Source of the DNA: Pollenia angustigena
Taxonomy: Eukaryota; Arthropoda; Insecta; Diptera; Polleniidae
Length of the DNA: 64,000 bases
Direction: 5' to 3'
Assembly: GCA_930367215.1 (NCBI GenBank)
Contig: OV884058.1
Coordinates: forward strand, 194,946,208 to 195,010,207
Shown: positions 1-11,239 of the stretch, one piece after another
How the letters are laid out: every line of letters starts with the position of its first letter
Position numbering within the stretch: position 1 is the first letter of the stretch
Position numbers and translations under genes: made by a program
The notes under the pieces: model-generated
The model's input: only the letters and a program-made list of their open reading frames with translations
Database searches by the model: none
What the model was told of the DNA's origin: nothing

Positions 1-444
1 TTTTCTGTGTACTCAGTATCGGTTTGTATGATAAAAAAAACTGAAAGAAGCATTTATAAACGTTCTTATTATTAGTGTTTTAGTAGTAAATAATACAATA
101 AGAACTACGACCCTTTAAAATATTTGTGCAAAACGAAAAGGTTAAAAATTGAGACCACTTTTTGTTACCACCTAGTACCAAGTCCCTTCCTAAAAGTCTT
201 TTTTTATCTTATGCAACGAAATTTTATAGAACGTTCAGGATAACATCCTTCTTTCACCTTTTATTCCAGAAATCAACAATGTCACTGTGTATTTATTTTA
301 AATGTAAATATGTATTTTATTTTAAAATTGGTAAATATATAATAAACTGTGGTAAAACCATAAAATACGATGTTAATTGTCAGTCACACCTTAACGTCAA
401 GTTTTTTGCGCAACTTAATTTGACCTTTCTTTGTTTCAGTATAT
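1..444. other. Unassigned AT-rich sequence
   Basis: There is no convincing coding signal, repeat or RNA gene here. Short open stretches lack any recognisable motif. Confidence 0.4.
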
Positions 445-815
445 TTGACAGCTTCAACCATTGAGAGGTACACAATTCAGCAGCGCGTTAAGATTGTTAA
501 AGCCTCTTACGAAAATGGTCGTTTAATCAAAATGCATTTCGTGCACATCGTGATTTTTTTGGTCAGCATAATCGACCAAATGTTTCCACAATCGGGAAAA
601 TTGTGCGCATATTTCAGCCAACCGGGTCTGAATAAACTGTAAAACGAAATGTACATGCTCGCCCAGTTAGTTCTGCGGCTGGCGGCGTTATCGTACTTCT
701 TCGAAAATGAGGTCGGCCAAGCAATTACTGTGAATGGTGTTCGCTATCGCGAGATGATAACGGGCTTCCTATAGCCATAAATTGAGGAAATGGACCTAGA
801 CGATTTGTGGTTTAT
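445..815 (+). pseudogene. Mariner-like transposase relic (DUF4817-type N-terminus)
   Basis: The translation starts with the helix-turn-helix signature ERYTIQQRVKIVKASYENG. With one frame change it continues into a second helix-turn-helix-like stretch (NRPNVSTIGKIVRIFQPTGS). A large deletion follows, and from about 690 the reading resumes in the catalytic domain (AITVNGVRYREMITGFL, then an EEMDLDDLWF stretch). This order matches the insect Tc1/mariner-superfamily transposases whose better-preserved relatives lie at 29.7-30.6 kb and 44.0-44.5 kb. Most of the DDE domain is missing, stop codons interrupt it, and no terminal repeats are visible, so it is a dead internal fragment. Confidence 0.7.
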
Positions 816-1085
816 AGGTGTAAACTCGTCAAACGGTTTCTTGACACCGTTACTGCTGCTCCAGCTTTGGAAAATAATCAAAAATTTAAAATTAATTTCA
901 ATACCAAAGTGAAACGATTACTTTTGACCGATACCGAGTATTTTTTTATCGATACTACTTGTTACTCGGTTGCTAAGTATCGATTACAAAAATACTTGGT
1001 ACTTATATAAAAGTACCGAATATGTACTTGTATTTACTCGTATTGTTTCATCCCTAAGTAGATAATAGATATTTTCAATTTGATA
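816..1085. other. Spacer with degenerate ATCGATAC-like motifs
   Basis: AT-rich DNA between the mariner relic and the Penelope-like element. Several ACCGAGTATTT and ATCGATAC variants occur around 925-985, which could be the end of another small element. Nothing can be assigned. Confidence 0.3.
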
Positions 1086-2118
1086 AGAAAATATATGCAC
1101 AAAAAAAGGGGCTACCTATGGGTTCTCCAGCATCTCCAATAGTTGCTGATATTGTTATGGAGAAATTATTAGATACATGTTTAGGAAAATTGACAATTAA
1201 ACCAAAGATAATAACGAAATATGTAGATGGCTTGTTTGTTATAGTTAATGAGAATGAGATAGATAATCTTTTATCAACGTTTAATTCTTTTGATCAGAAT
1301 ATTAAGTTCACTATTGAAAGGGAATTGAATTTTTCAATTCCATATTTGGACACATTGGTGATTAGGAAAGGAAGTAGATTATTGGTAGATTGGCATCAAA
1401 AACCAACCTCATCAGGTAGAATTTTAAATTATTATTCTAAACACCCGAAGAGAATTATCATAAACACAGCTAGGAATCTAATAGACAGGATATTAACTAT
1501 TCTTGGGAATATTTTGAAGAATAATAGTTTTCCCAACAAATTGATTTGCAAATTAATAAGACAATACAATATAGATAGATCTCGTAATATTGATGAGATT
1601 TCGGCACCACGTATTTATAAGTCATTAACTTATGTACCTGGGTTTTCAGAAAGATTAGAAAACTCGAATATATATGATAAAGGGAAATACAGAATGGCAC
1701 ATAAGGTGATTAATAATGTAGGGAGATTATTCACAAAAACTAAGGATAGATTACTAAAGTCAGATAGGTCGAATTTAGTTTATAAGATTCATTGTGGTGG
1801 CAATGATAATGAACAATGTAGGAAAATATATGTAGGAACAACTAAGACAAAACTGAAAATTAGATTAGCTGGACATAAACATGACCAAAAATACAGGAAT
1901 TATAATTCAGCCCATGGAACGGTGTTATCAACTCATTGTAGAGATTTTAATCATTATCCTATTTATCAATTTTGAATACGGAAAGTTTTAAGAAACGTAG
2001 ATACATGTTAGAAATGTTGCAGATAAATAATGTTCCATTTGAGAAAAGGATTAATTTTAAAAAAGATACTGGGGGCTTAGCTCAAATTTATAAACATTTA
2101 TTGAATAAAAATAAATAG
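1086..2118 (+). pseudogene. Penelope-like retroelement, 3' half (RT palm and GIY-YIG endonuclease)
   Basis: The frame opens 5'-truncated with a reverse-transcriptase palm motif (KGLPMGSPASPI). The active-site box reads KYVDGLFV where family members carry YxDD, so one catalytic Asp is replaced by Gly. A thumb/linker region follows. Near residues 220-270 of the open stretch comes a GIY-YIG endonuclease signature (CRKIYVGTTKTKLKIRLAGH), preceded by the expected C-x-C-type linker. The main frame stops at 1975, but a +1 frame from 1972 continues to a natural end (GGLAQIYKHLLNKNK) at 2118, so there is one frameshift near the C-terminus. RT followed by GIY-YIG is the diagnostic order for Penelope-like elements, as opposed to LINEs or retroviruses. 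It is 5'-truncated, as most copies of this class are. Confidence 0.85.
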
Positions 2119-2409
2119 GTTGAGATAAGGGATAATTATAAATAGGCATTTGTCCTTGATTGTTTAAAAAATAAATTTCAGATGGCATAGCATATTATTG
2201 ACGGAAAGGGACATTAAAATAGGTTTTAGGCTTTGAATAAATTTAAAATTTTGTTTTCCTTTTTTGTTTGTTTGTCTTTTTGTTTAAAGTTTGTAGAATG
2301 GAATTTTAAATTTATTATGATAATTTTGTTTTTCGAAATTTTAAAATTTATTTTTCCATATTTTATTTTTCCATTTATTGTCAAATTTTATTTTATTTTA
2401 AAAAAATTC
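2119..2409 (+). mobile_element. 3' untranslated part of the Penelope-like element
   Basis: Very T-rich DNA between the end of the endonuclease frame and the stem-loop at 2410. No coding signal is credible. It is assigned to the element by position only. Confidence 0.4.
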
Positions 2410-2442
2410 CTGAAGAAGATTTCCAACGGAAATCGAAATATC
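2410..2442 (+). other. Hammerhead-ribozyme-like core in the Penelope-like tail
   Basis: The sequence reads CTGAAGA, one extra A, a perfect 7-bp stem (GATTTCC / GGAAATC) with an AAC loop, then GAAA. CTGANGA-stem II-GAAA is the conserved hammerhead core, and hammerhead motifs are known in Penelope-like elements. The extra A before stem II and the lack of an obvious stem I partner in the adjacent DNA make self-cleavage uncertain. Confidence 0.4.
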
Positions 2443-2449
2443 GAATAAA

Positions 2450-2749
2450 AACATTTTAATTAATTTTTTAAAAAAGTGACCTTAAGCTTAAATAATTTAG
2501 TAAAGTATAAAATTTATTAAAAAAGGTCGAAGAAAAAGGATTATAATTTACTGAAAACAATTTAAACATTAAATGGTTATTTTTATTATATTATTGTTAA
2601 AAACAAAAAATTTATTGTTATAAATTACAATACCTATGATTGCAGTTTAAATTTATTTAAACATTAATTGTTGAAACCAACCATATTGGAAGTTTCAAGG
2701 GAGGTAAACATTTTATTGTTAAATTTAAACAAAATTTTATTAATCGTGA
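2450..2749. other. Unassigned AT-rich spacer
   Basis: Low-complexity A/T runs with no recognisable feature. Confidence 0.4.
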
Positions 2750-3213
2750 TAAAAGTAATGTGGGGGTGGGGGTTTTCGTAAAGGTGGAAAGCTCTCTGAT
2801 TGCTATTCACTTGGGAATAGCCAGAAGTGATTCCTTTACCGAATTCTCCAAGCAGCTCACTACTTCCGACCATCGGTCAAGTATCCCCTGGTAATGTCGC
2901 ACAGGCTTCCAATCCTGCCGACAGCTAAAGTGAGAAGGCGATTGCTTTGCTGAGTAACCTGAATGGCACGCTAACACCGTTGCGTCTCAGGTAAGTAGGT
3001 GGCACTGAAACTCAGCTTAGCTCCTTTAGCCGCATGGCGGCTAGCCTGCCCAGAGGCTGTTGGCAGCCCCAACACTGGGATCGGATGTGGAGTCCCAATC
3101 AGTCACCCATCCTAAACACCAACGATTACAGAAACCACTACAAATTATAGATTTTCGTGGCCCTTTGTTCCTTATAGGAACCATAGGACATAATAATAAT
3201 AAATAATACTTCA
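2750..3213 (+). repeat. Possible non-LTR retroelement fragment ending in TAA repeats
   Basis: This is a GC-richer island in AT-rich surroundings. It ends at 3190-3213 in an (ATA/TAA)-rich run, as the tails of I-type LINEs do. No open frame survives. The call rests on base composition and the tail, so it is weak. Confidence 0.3.
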
Positions 3214-3868
3214 ACCATGTTTTTTCTCTGCGTGTAGATACTGTAGAATGCTATCAACCCTTGAGTTGAGATAAAAATCTGAAATTTACAGTGTAAGCTA
3301 ATTTGGGAGTGCTGATTAAGAATCTGGAGTCAGATTACAGGTAGGTTGTCTTACCTGGCCGCAAGGTGTTGTCCAATATATTGGACAAAGTTACTCGGTG
3401 GACATGTTTCTTCTAAGTAAACTTAAAGTCAAAAGGTGTAATTTAATGAGACAAAGGTATTAAAAAAAAATCTATTTTGTGTGATAGTTAGCAAAGCAGG
3501 TTTTGCAAATTAAAAATCATTTATTTGAATAACCGACTATTTTGTAGCGACCAGTGTTTGTATTTTCCTTAAATATTGGTTAGTGGTTGTGAACATCGCT
3601 TGTTTTTTTTTTTTTTTTTTGCTTAATTGAATTTTGCAATGGCTCAGTAGAAAGAAATACATTTTGCTTTGAATGGATTCATTTGCTCGTCCAAGTAAAT
3701 ATTCTCCTACACGGGCAACTGGTAATTACGGACCATTTTTCATCATAATATGAAGTCCAAAAAATACACGTATTTCATCAGCGCTGGATGGTTTAAAAGA
3801 TGACTTGCCCTGCTGAACGGCATATAAAATTGTGTAACATGTAGCATTGTCAAAAAATTATTGTCGAT
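3214..3868. other. Unassigned spacer with a poly-T run
   Basis: A run of about 20 T lies at 3602-3620. No gene or repeat family is recognised. Confidence 0.4.
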
Positions 3869-4354
3869 ATACATTAGACTGGTCGCAATTTTTTTTTTTT
3901 TAAATTTACATGTTTGCGCTGCTTAAAATATGAGGTTTGGTGTAAGAAATCATGGCCTAATTTTTCAGGTCAATCCGACGATGCCTAGCCGTGCCAAGTG
4001 GGGCCCAAAGTTTCCCATTTTATAAAAAAAAACATCTTTTCTATCAGATCTTTATAGTTATACCAGTTGAAAAGCCGAATATCAAAAATATGACTACGCT
4101 ACGATCTTCCGCAGAGAAAGTTCTTCAAGTGTGCCAAATTTCAGCTTCCTATATCATCAGATGGCTTCAGAAAGTTGCGGAAAGAATAGGACATACATGC
4201 AAACATCCTGACATACTAAGAAATTATATATTGAATAGATAGATTAAAGTATTTGCAGTTTAATATTTTAGTATGATACGAACGAAAGATTTTTAACTAA
4301 TTTTAACTAATTCGGGGTCGCTGAATCCAGTGGTGCTAGCCGTTTTTTTAGGTT

Positions 4355-4845
4355 AGCTTTAGTTTTCGAGATATACCGTTATTTCGAAAATTAAGGATGT
4401 TGCACAACATATGTTCGCGCAACTCAAAAACGCTTTAGCTTATTGAAAAACTAAAAAAAACCGAAATTCGGCAATAAAATTTACTTTAAGAAAGTTAAAA
4501 CTTTTTTCTTCATATTGGCTTTGGTTTTCGAGATATACCGTTACTTCGAAAATTAGGGAGGTTGCACAACATATGTTCGCGTAACTCAAAAACGCTTTAG
4601 TTTATTGAAAAACAAAAAAAAAACCGAAATTCCGCAATAAAATTTACTTTTAGAAAGTTAAAACTTTTTTCTTCATATTGGCTTTGGTTTTCGAGATATA
4701 CCGTTATTTCGAAAATTAAGGAGGTTTCACAACATATGTTCGCGTAACTCAAAAACGCTTTAGCTTATTGAAAAACTAAAAAAAACCGAAATTCCGCAAA
4801 AAAATTTACTTTAAGAAAGGTAAAACGTTTTTCTTATATGCGCAG
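4355..4845 (+). repeat. Three tandem units of about 163 bp in the left arm
   Basis: The phrase TTTTCGAGATATACCG recurs at about 4364, 4526 and 4689, so the period is 162-163 bp. The mirror set lies at about 5640-6085 in the right arm. Confidence 0.85.
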
Positions 4846-5119
4846 TCGTTTTAGAAACATAATTTTTTTTTCTGGAAAAAAAAATAATTTTTTTTATTAA
4901 AATTTCGGAATTTTTGTTTTTAAAAATTCATAAAAAATTTAAAAATGGAGCTATGCTTCCAATTTTATAGAGTCATATAAAAAACAATATTGCAAACAAA
5001 ACAAGCTATAAATGATTAAAATCTGTTCACAACTTTTGATTTTATGTATTCACAAAGACGAAAAATTTTAATTAATTTAAGAATTTTATTAAACCGCCAT
5101 ATGTGTATAATTGAAATTC

Positions 5120-5335
5120 TTATATTTGGCCCGTGTAGTGCCTAGGATGCCTCAAGAAGGGTCAAATGTATGACTGGAGTTGGTCTTGAGGCATCCTAGG
5201 CACTATATTTGAATTCTATAATTGAAATTCTTATATTTGGCCCGTGTAGTGCCTAGGATGCCTCAAGACCAACTCCAGTCATACATTTGACCCTTCTTGA
5301 GGCATCCTAGGCACTACACGGGCCAAATATAAGAA
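5120..5335. repeat. Nested hairpins at the palindrome centre
   Basis: Each arm end itself contains an inverted pair (TAGTGCCTAGGATGCCTCAAG against its complement). The centre can therefore fold as two small hairpins inside the large one. Confidence 0.75.
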
Positions 5336-6592
5336 TTTCAATTATACACATATGGCGGTTTAATAAAATTCTTAAATTAATTAAAATTTTTCGTCTTTGT
5401 GAATACATAAAATCAAAAGTTGTGAACAGATTTTAATCATTTATAGCTTGTTTTGTTTGCAATATTGTTTTTTATATGACTCTATAAAATTGGAAGCATA
5501 GCTCCATTTTTCAATTTTTTATGAATTTTTAAAAACAAAAATTCCGAAATTTTAATAAAAAAATTATTTTTTTTTCCAGAAAAAAAATTATGTTTCTAAA
5601 ACGACTGCGCATATAAGAAAAACGTTTTACCTTTCTTAAAGTAAATTTTATTGCGGAATTTCGGTTTTTTTTAGTTTTTCAATAAGCTAAAGCGTTTTTG
5701 AGTTACGCGAACATATGTTGTGAAACCTCCTTAATTTTCGAAATAACGGTATATCTCGAAAACCAAAGCCAATATGAAGAAAAAAGTTTTAACTATCTAA
5801 AAGTAAATTTTATTGCGGAATTTCGGTTTTTTTTTTGTTTTTCAATAAACTAAAGCGTTTTTGAGTTACGCGAACATATGTTGTGCAACCTCCCTAATTT
5901 TCGAAATAACGGTATATCTCGAAAACCAAAGCCAATATGAAGAAAAAAGTTTTAACTTTCTTAAAGTAAATTTTATTGCCGAATTTCGGTTTTTTTTTAG
6001 TTTTTCAATAAGCTAAAGCGTTTTTGAGTTGCGCGAACATATGTTGTGCAACATCCTTAATTTTCGAAATAACGGTATATCTCGAAAACTAAAGCTAACC
6101 TAAAAAAACGGCTAGCACCACTGGATTCAGCGACCCCAAATTAGTTAAAATTAGTTAAAAATCTTTCGTTCGTATCATACTAAAATATTAAACTGCAAAT
6201 ACTTTAATCTATCTATTCAATATATAATTTCTTAATATGTCAGGATGTTTGCATGTATGTCCTATTCTTTCCGCAACTTTCTGAAGCCATCTGATGACAT
6301 AGGAAGCTGAAATTTGGCACACTTGAAGAACTTTCTCTGCGGAAGATCGTAGCGTAGTCATATTTTTGATATTCGGCTTTTCAACTAGTATAACTATAAA
6401 GATCTGATAGAAAAGATGTTTTTTTTATAAAATGGGAATCTTTGGGCCCCACTTGGCACGGCTAGGCACCGTCGGATTGACCTGAAAAATTAGGCCATGA
6501 TTTCTTACACCAAACCTCATATTTTAAGCAGCGCAAACAATTAAATTTAAAAAAAAAAAAATCCCATACAAGAAAAGACCAGTCTAATATAC

Positions 6593-6769
6593 ATATTTTT
6601 GGAAATATTTAAAATGGAGTTTCTATAATAATATTATCATTTGGCGGAACAAATTCGACTAGTTTTTTATTTCGCATGAGCCTCTTCTTCCATACAATAA
6701 ATTTTCAGTAAATTTCATTTTGGTGCTTTCATAGTTTTTGTTTGTGGTACTTAATCCACAATGTGGGTC
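6593..6769. other. Unassigned spacer
   Basis: No feature seen between the foldback element and the LINE relic. Confidence 0.4.
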
Positions 6770-7470
6770 AGCTCAATCCTCCTTAGACTTCTTCATCTTC
6801 AAATTCTTCTGGAAATGCTTCATGGTCTTGAACCACCGTTTCAAGGAATTAAGGTAAGGGTAGGTCGAAAGGAGGACGACGCATCAAGGATACAATCTCA
6901 TTTCAGTACGATATACACCTAGGCCACTACTGGGCCTGTTGTGCACTCCTTAGGAAACATGGGGATGTAAATGGGTAGTGCTACCACCAACTATAGGGAG
7001 GGTATTAACGTCTGGCGTTAAGAAACTCAGTTTCCCGGACTTAATTCCTAAGGTTTTCCAGTCAGCGTTCCTCAGGGATCCTAAGTCCAACATGACATCG
7101 CTCCCGAGGTGTTTCGATCTTAATTCGACGAAGTCCTGACAGTGGCTGTAAAAGTGTTCAGCGTCTCGCTCTCCTCACCAAACGCTCCAAGCTCGTCAGA
7201 TTCCTGTACTTAAGCCTATTAACTGCTATCGCCCTAATTGCCCTTTGACTGTCGGTAAATATATTGGCATCTAATCGCCCCATATTCGATTCCATTCATC
7301 TCATACATTCCGTAATAGCACGGACTTCACCTGGAAGATTTTGCCTTTATCCGGCAGACGGTAGAATATCTCGGTTTCTGTGTTTTCAACGCCGATACGT
7401 TTCGTGGAGTGTGTAGGGTGGCTTCGGGATTTAGCGCGTAAATATCACCCAAGTATCCAAACAACTTGAT
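6770..7470 (-). pseudogene. LINE relic with RNase H-like domain
   Basis: On the minus strand the translation of about 7420-7180 gives pieces typical of the RNase H domain of I/LOA/R1-type LINE ORF2. One is a TETEIFYRLPDKGKIFQ stretch (the variable loop before the catalytic Glu). Then, after a frame change, comes IFTDSQRAIRAI, containing the conserved DSQ of the third catalytic position. Downstream (about 7150-6770) the translation is more broken. Several stops and frame changes make it non-functional. The clade is uncertain: only the RNase H module is recognisable, and neither the reverse transcriptase nor a tail survives nearby. Confidence 0.5.
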
Positions 7471-7639
7471 GATATTAATAAGGCTAGAAAAGAAGAGTAA
7501 AAAAAAACACTGTTAATACATTTAGTTTTCATTTATTATTTTTTATTTCACAATAAGGTTCATTGAACATTAACCCAAATTAATTTTGTCGTTTGTTTAT
7601 ATTATTAAATTTATATTTTTCTTTTTTAATTCGGCTATT

Positions 7640-8190
7640 GCTTCGTCGAGTAAACTGTCCAGTACTACATCAGCTATGGTTTTGGCATTTTGCTATGGAG
7701 CGCCAAGGGATCGACAGGTTTTTGTATTCTTTGCCTACTATGGAATCGCATTACTGCCGAGCTTCATCCCAGAAAAAATATTTGTTACCGGAGTGGCCAA
7801 CAAAACAGTCTCTTTACTAGTTTTACAAAAGTGATTGGTGCAATGCTCGCGGCGTGCGGTGTCTATCCATAGCTTCTTTTTACAATGCTTTTGATGGGAA
7901 AAAAACTGGGCTTTATATATTCGGAAAAAGGACCAGTAGAAGAATATTCACAGCACCAAGAAAAAAAGGAGAAGGTAGAGCAGAAAAGGAAAAAGACCTT
8001 AGTCCAAAATTTGTTGTTTGTATTACAGAACAAAACTCCAGATTCACAATTTGAGATTTTAAAATATATAAAGGACACAAACGCATATTGTTATTAATGG
8101 AATGAAACTGAAGGAGGAGTATGTTCTGAAGAATTTGTAAGCATATGGATAGATTTAATTGAGACAAAAATTTTGCCCCAAAATGATTAA
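7640..8190 (+). pseudogene. Relic of an insect transposase-like repeat family (SHYCR motif)
   Basis: Three forward frames join into one degraded protein. A DRFLYSLPTMESHYCR stretch is followed by a KKYLLPEW-like segment, then SIASFYNAFD, then a very charged EEYSQHQEKKEKVEQKRKK tract. This order (SHYCR, K-Y-L, an F-x-x-x-F-D block, a charged region) is familiar from a dispersed family of uncharacterised insect repeat proteins. I can name neither the family nor the catalytic residues with confidence. At least two frameshifts separate the parts. Confidence 0.35.
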
Positions 8191-8326
8191 TCTAAACCCT
8201 TTTAAAGGTGTTACGATACTTGCTATTTTTTGTATTGGATTTTTTTAAGGATTGACTGAATGAAACAACAAATGCGAGAAAGAACAAGAAATACAATTTG
8301 ATAAAATGTAAACAAAACAAACCTAA
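8191..8326. other. Spacer
   Basis: Short AT-rich spacer up to the composite repeat block. Confidence 0.4.
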
Positions 8327-9268
8327 GTTTGACCTAAGTCTAAATTTCTATTAATGACCATAACCATTCAACATAATTTTAGAATGTACTTGCTTTCCTT
8401 TGAGGATAATTACGTTATCCTAAGTAAAACACTTTCGCGGTATTTTACGGTGCTCTTAAACTACGCGCGCCAGGGACAATTACGACTGAATAAGGAAAGA
8501 ATACATAGTAAAAGTGGAAGGAGATAAAAAAAAAATTCCCAAAAATTAAGAAATTTTGAAAAAATTTGAAAATATAAAATCTAAGAAAAACCCTATAAAA
8601 ATTTTACATTAAAAATAACCCGTTCTCACGAACGTATGAAGAAATTTATTAAAAAATTGAAAAATGTAAATGTTTTCTTTTAAAAAATTTAAAAGTGTTT
8701 TATTATTATATGGCGATCCTGCCAGGAGCACTGACAGCTGCCAGGAGCAGAAGATTCCAAGAGTCATTCATAAATCACCACATGCCTAATACTGAATAAG
8801 AAGGAAGAAGCTGGTCGGCCAAAGACCAGTCAACAGAAGTACAAATCCTTACCTCACATCATCCAATCATCATCAACATTTGCATTGCCGAAAGAAATGG
8901 TCTATTCAAATTTTCAATTGGATAAATAAGTAAAATACTTAAGGTAAATCTATATATATATAAAAGAGTTGCGTGAGTGACTGACTCATTCATCATCGCC
9001 AAGCCCAAACCGCTGACCCTAGAAACTTGAAATTTGGACTAACGATTGGTCACTCCCCAAATCGATCCACAGACGGGATTTTTCGAAATTCTAATGTTTT
9101 CGGGGTAAAACCGGGAATATTCGGTAGCCTTATAGGTATCTCCAAAACTAAAAGAGATGCAAAAAAATATAATACTTATCGTTGTTCTTTAGAAAAATAA
9201 GCGGACAGGTGTCTGGTACTTTTTATAAATTCGGCCCTACTAGGGAGTAAACGGGAAAACAAAGTTAA

Positions 9269-10638
9269 CCCATTAGTGCATACGGACCCTTTTAAGGGAC
9301 GCTCTTTTTTTCCACTTTACAGCAACACGAAGAATTAAAAATTAAGCTTTCATTCAGCATATCATTCTCTTGTGTGTCTTCGTCATAACAACAAGTGTTT
9401 TTATTCAACTTTATTCTATTGAGTGCGTTATATTGTGCAAAAAATGTAAAACGGGAATAATAAAATTCGCACCACACGTGAAGGGTATGTAAGAATGAAA
9501 AAAAATTAACAGTTTGTTGCTTTATTTATATTTTTTAATGTGTGTTTATTAAAATGTGTTTAAGTAACTGAATTGTTAAAGTTTTAAAATATAAATGATT
9601 TTAAAAATATTAGCAATTGGCGTTTTTTATTCATGTCCCTTTTAAGGGACATTATGCTCTATGGTAATATTAATTGCTATTATTAAACAGACTTACAGCT
9701 GCTGAAATATTGGAGCAGTTAAAATATATAGACGACAACTTGCAAAATACCGACATATTTGCAATACCTCCTTTGGATGGAAAGATTATCATATTATTTA
9801 CAAACATTTTTTCGATTGAAAATTTTAATTTTTTTTTACATAAAGGATTTTATTGTTAATTATTTTACATCCATGAAGCTTCTTCGGCATTTGCCAGCTT
9901 CTGGAATATGCTCATCTGGTACAATAAGAGATAGTCGAAAAGATCAAAGAGGATCTACGGAATATCGTTTTTCTCGTATACTCGTCGTACGATGGAAAGA
10001 CAATAACGTTAGGAACTTATTTTGACAACAATGAAATTGGAACGTGTTAGCGTTATGCAAGAGACCCCAACCAAAAGTATTTCAACATTACAATCAAGAC
10101 ATGGGTGGAGTAGAAAAAATGGACCAGTTAATTGCTGTTTATCGGTCACGTATAAGACAACGTAAGTGGTGGTGGCCAATTTTCGCATATCTGTAGGATG
10201 CTTCCGTTGTTAATGGTTGGCTACTAATGAGAAAGCTGTATCCAAATGATTGCTTAAACTTGTTGCAATTTCGTAGATATATCGCCACTTCTTACCTAGA
10301 AACGTACGGTGTTCCCTCTGTAGGAGGTGACAGACCATCGATTTTCAGTGCTGACACTCGGTATGACGGTAGAAATCACATAATACACTACTCCAAAACG
10401 GATAAAAGATGTGATAACTGCGGTAAGAAGTCTAATTTTATATGTATGAATACATCAAGGGCCTTCACCCAAAAGAATGTTTAAAAAAATTTCACATTTA
10501 AAAGGACCCCTTCTAAAATCTTTAAAAAATTTTTTATTTAAATAAAACTTCTAAAAATTATTTTAATAGTTGTTTTTAATTACGTGTTCAAAAAGAATTT
10601 TGTTAAAAAGTACTTGGGGAACTTCATGCCCTAATGGG
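9269..10638 (+). mobile_element. Internally deleted piggyBac element, copy 1
   Basis: The ends CCCATTAG and CTAATGGG are inverted and each abuts TTAA (9265-9268 and 10639-10642), the exact piggyBac target. Palindromes of CCCTTTTAAGGG occur near the left end and at about 9634. The length of 1.37 kb, against about 2.5 kb for complete elements, fits an internal deletion. Confidence 0.9.
9674..10502 (+). pseudogene. piggyBac transposase relic, copy 1
   Basis: The parts in order are an N-terminal piece (LTAAEILEQL), a central piece ending RWKDNNVRNLF, the MGGVDKMDQLIAVYRSR block (which contains the third catalytic Asp of the family) and a C-terminal Cys-rich zinc-binding tail. The region holding the first two catalytic Asp residues is deleted. 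A stop follows the WWWPIFAYL stretch near 10193. The Cys-rich tail begins CDNCGKKSNFIC, but a small deletion at about 10447 puts the rest out of frame. It cannot make active transposase. Confidence 0.85.
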
Positions 10639-10642
10639 TTAA

Positions 10643-11239
10643 TACCACATTCGAAACTTATCAAAAAATACGTATAATAATTTGGCACTTTTTCGAAATT
10701 CGAACATTTAAGGGGTGAAAATCGTAACTATTTTTGGTACTTTTTTTACAAAACATTTTCCTCCATTCATTGACATATTCGTACTAAATTATGGGCTACC
10801 ACTACAATAATGAAATCTTTGATACTTTAATGGGGGAAAAATATATTACCCAAAAAAGAAAATACGAGAAATTTGACATTTTTCCTTAGCTTTTTGGTTC
10901 TACTAAAGAATCGGGTTTAATGCTAGAATTTAAACAAGTTTTAACCTAGAAAAATAAACTTTGTCATAAAAATATGTCCACGAAGAAAAAGGAGACGCTA
11001 ACGAAGTAATTTAATAAGTTAGATTATCAAAAATATTAAATAAGTTTTTTTCTAAATCATTTAATTTAATTTTTTCATTTTATGGTTTTTTAATTTTTTT
11101 TAATACGAATTTAAAAAAAAATAATTTTTTTTTATTATCCAACACTATGAACTATTAAAATAAAATTAATTAATAAAAAAAAAAACAAAAATTAAATAAT
11201 TTATTTTTATTATTACAACTAACCCTAATGAAAAAAATG
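10643..11239. other. Right flank of piggyBac plus AT-rich DNA
   Basis: The TTTTCGAAATTC phrase on the left of piggyBac (about 9075) recurs at about 10693, so the element entered an older repeat. The rest, to 11239, is A/T runs. Copy 2 of the block lacks most of this stretch. Confidence 0.5.

Larger units (their letters stand above)
3873..6588. mobile_element. Foldback (long-palindrome) transposable element, 2.7 kb
   Basis: The two halves are near-perfect reverse complements: roughly 3873-5204 against 5248-6588, around a loop of about 43 bases. The ends ATTAGACTGGTC and GACCAGTCTAAT are inverted, and both are flanked by ATAC (3869-3872 and 6589-6592), a plausible 4-bp target-site duplication. 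Arms contain three about 163-bp tandem units. No transposase is present; short open stretches in the arms occur on both sides of the palindrome and are not genes. It resembles foldback elements in structure. The superfamily is undetermined. Confidence 0.8.

Noticed and set aside
3991..4242. Possible small gene in the foldback arm
   Set aside because: The sequence is mirrored in the other arm where the frame is broken. No motif is present.
8715..8740. Primer-binding-site-like TGGCGATCCTGCCAGGA suggesting an LTR retrotransposon
   Set aside because: No paired LTRs, gag or pol were found in either copy of the block (also at about 45915).
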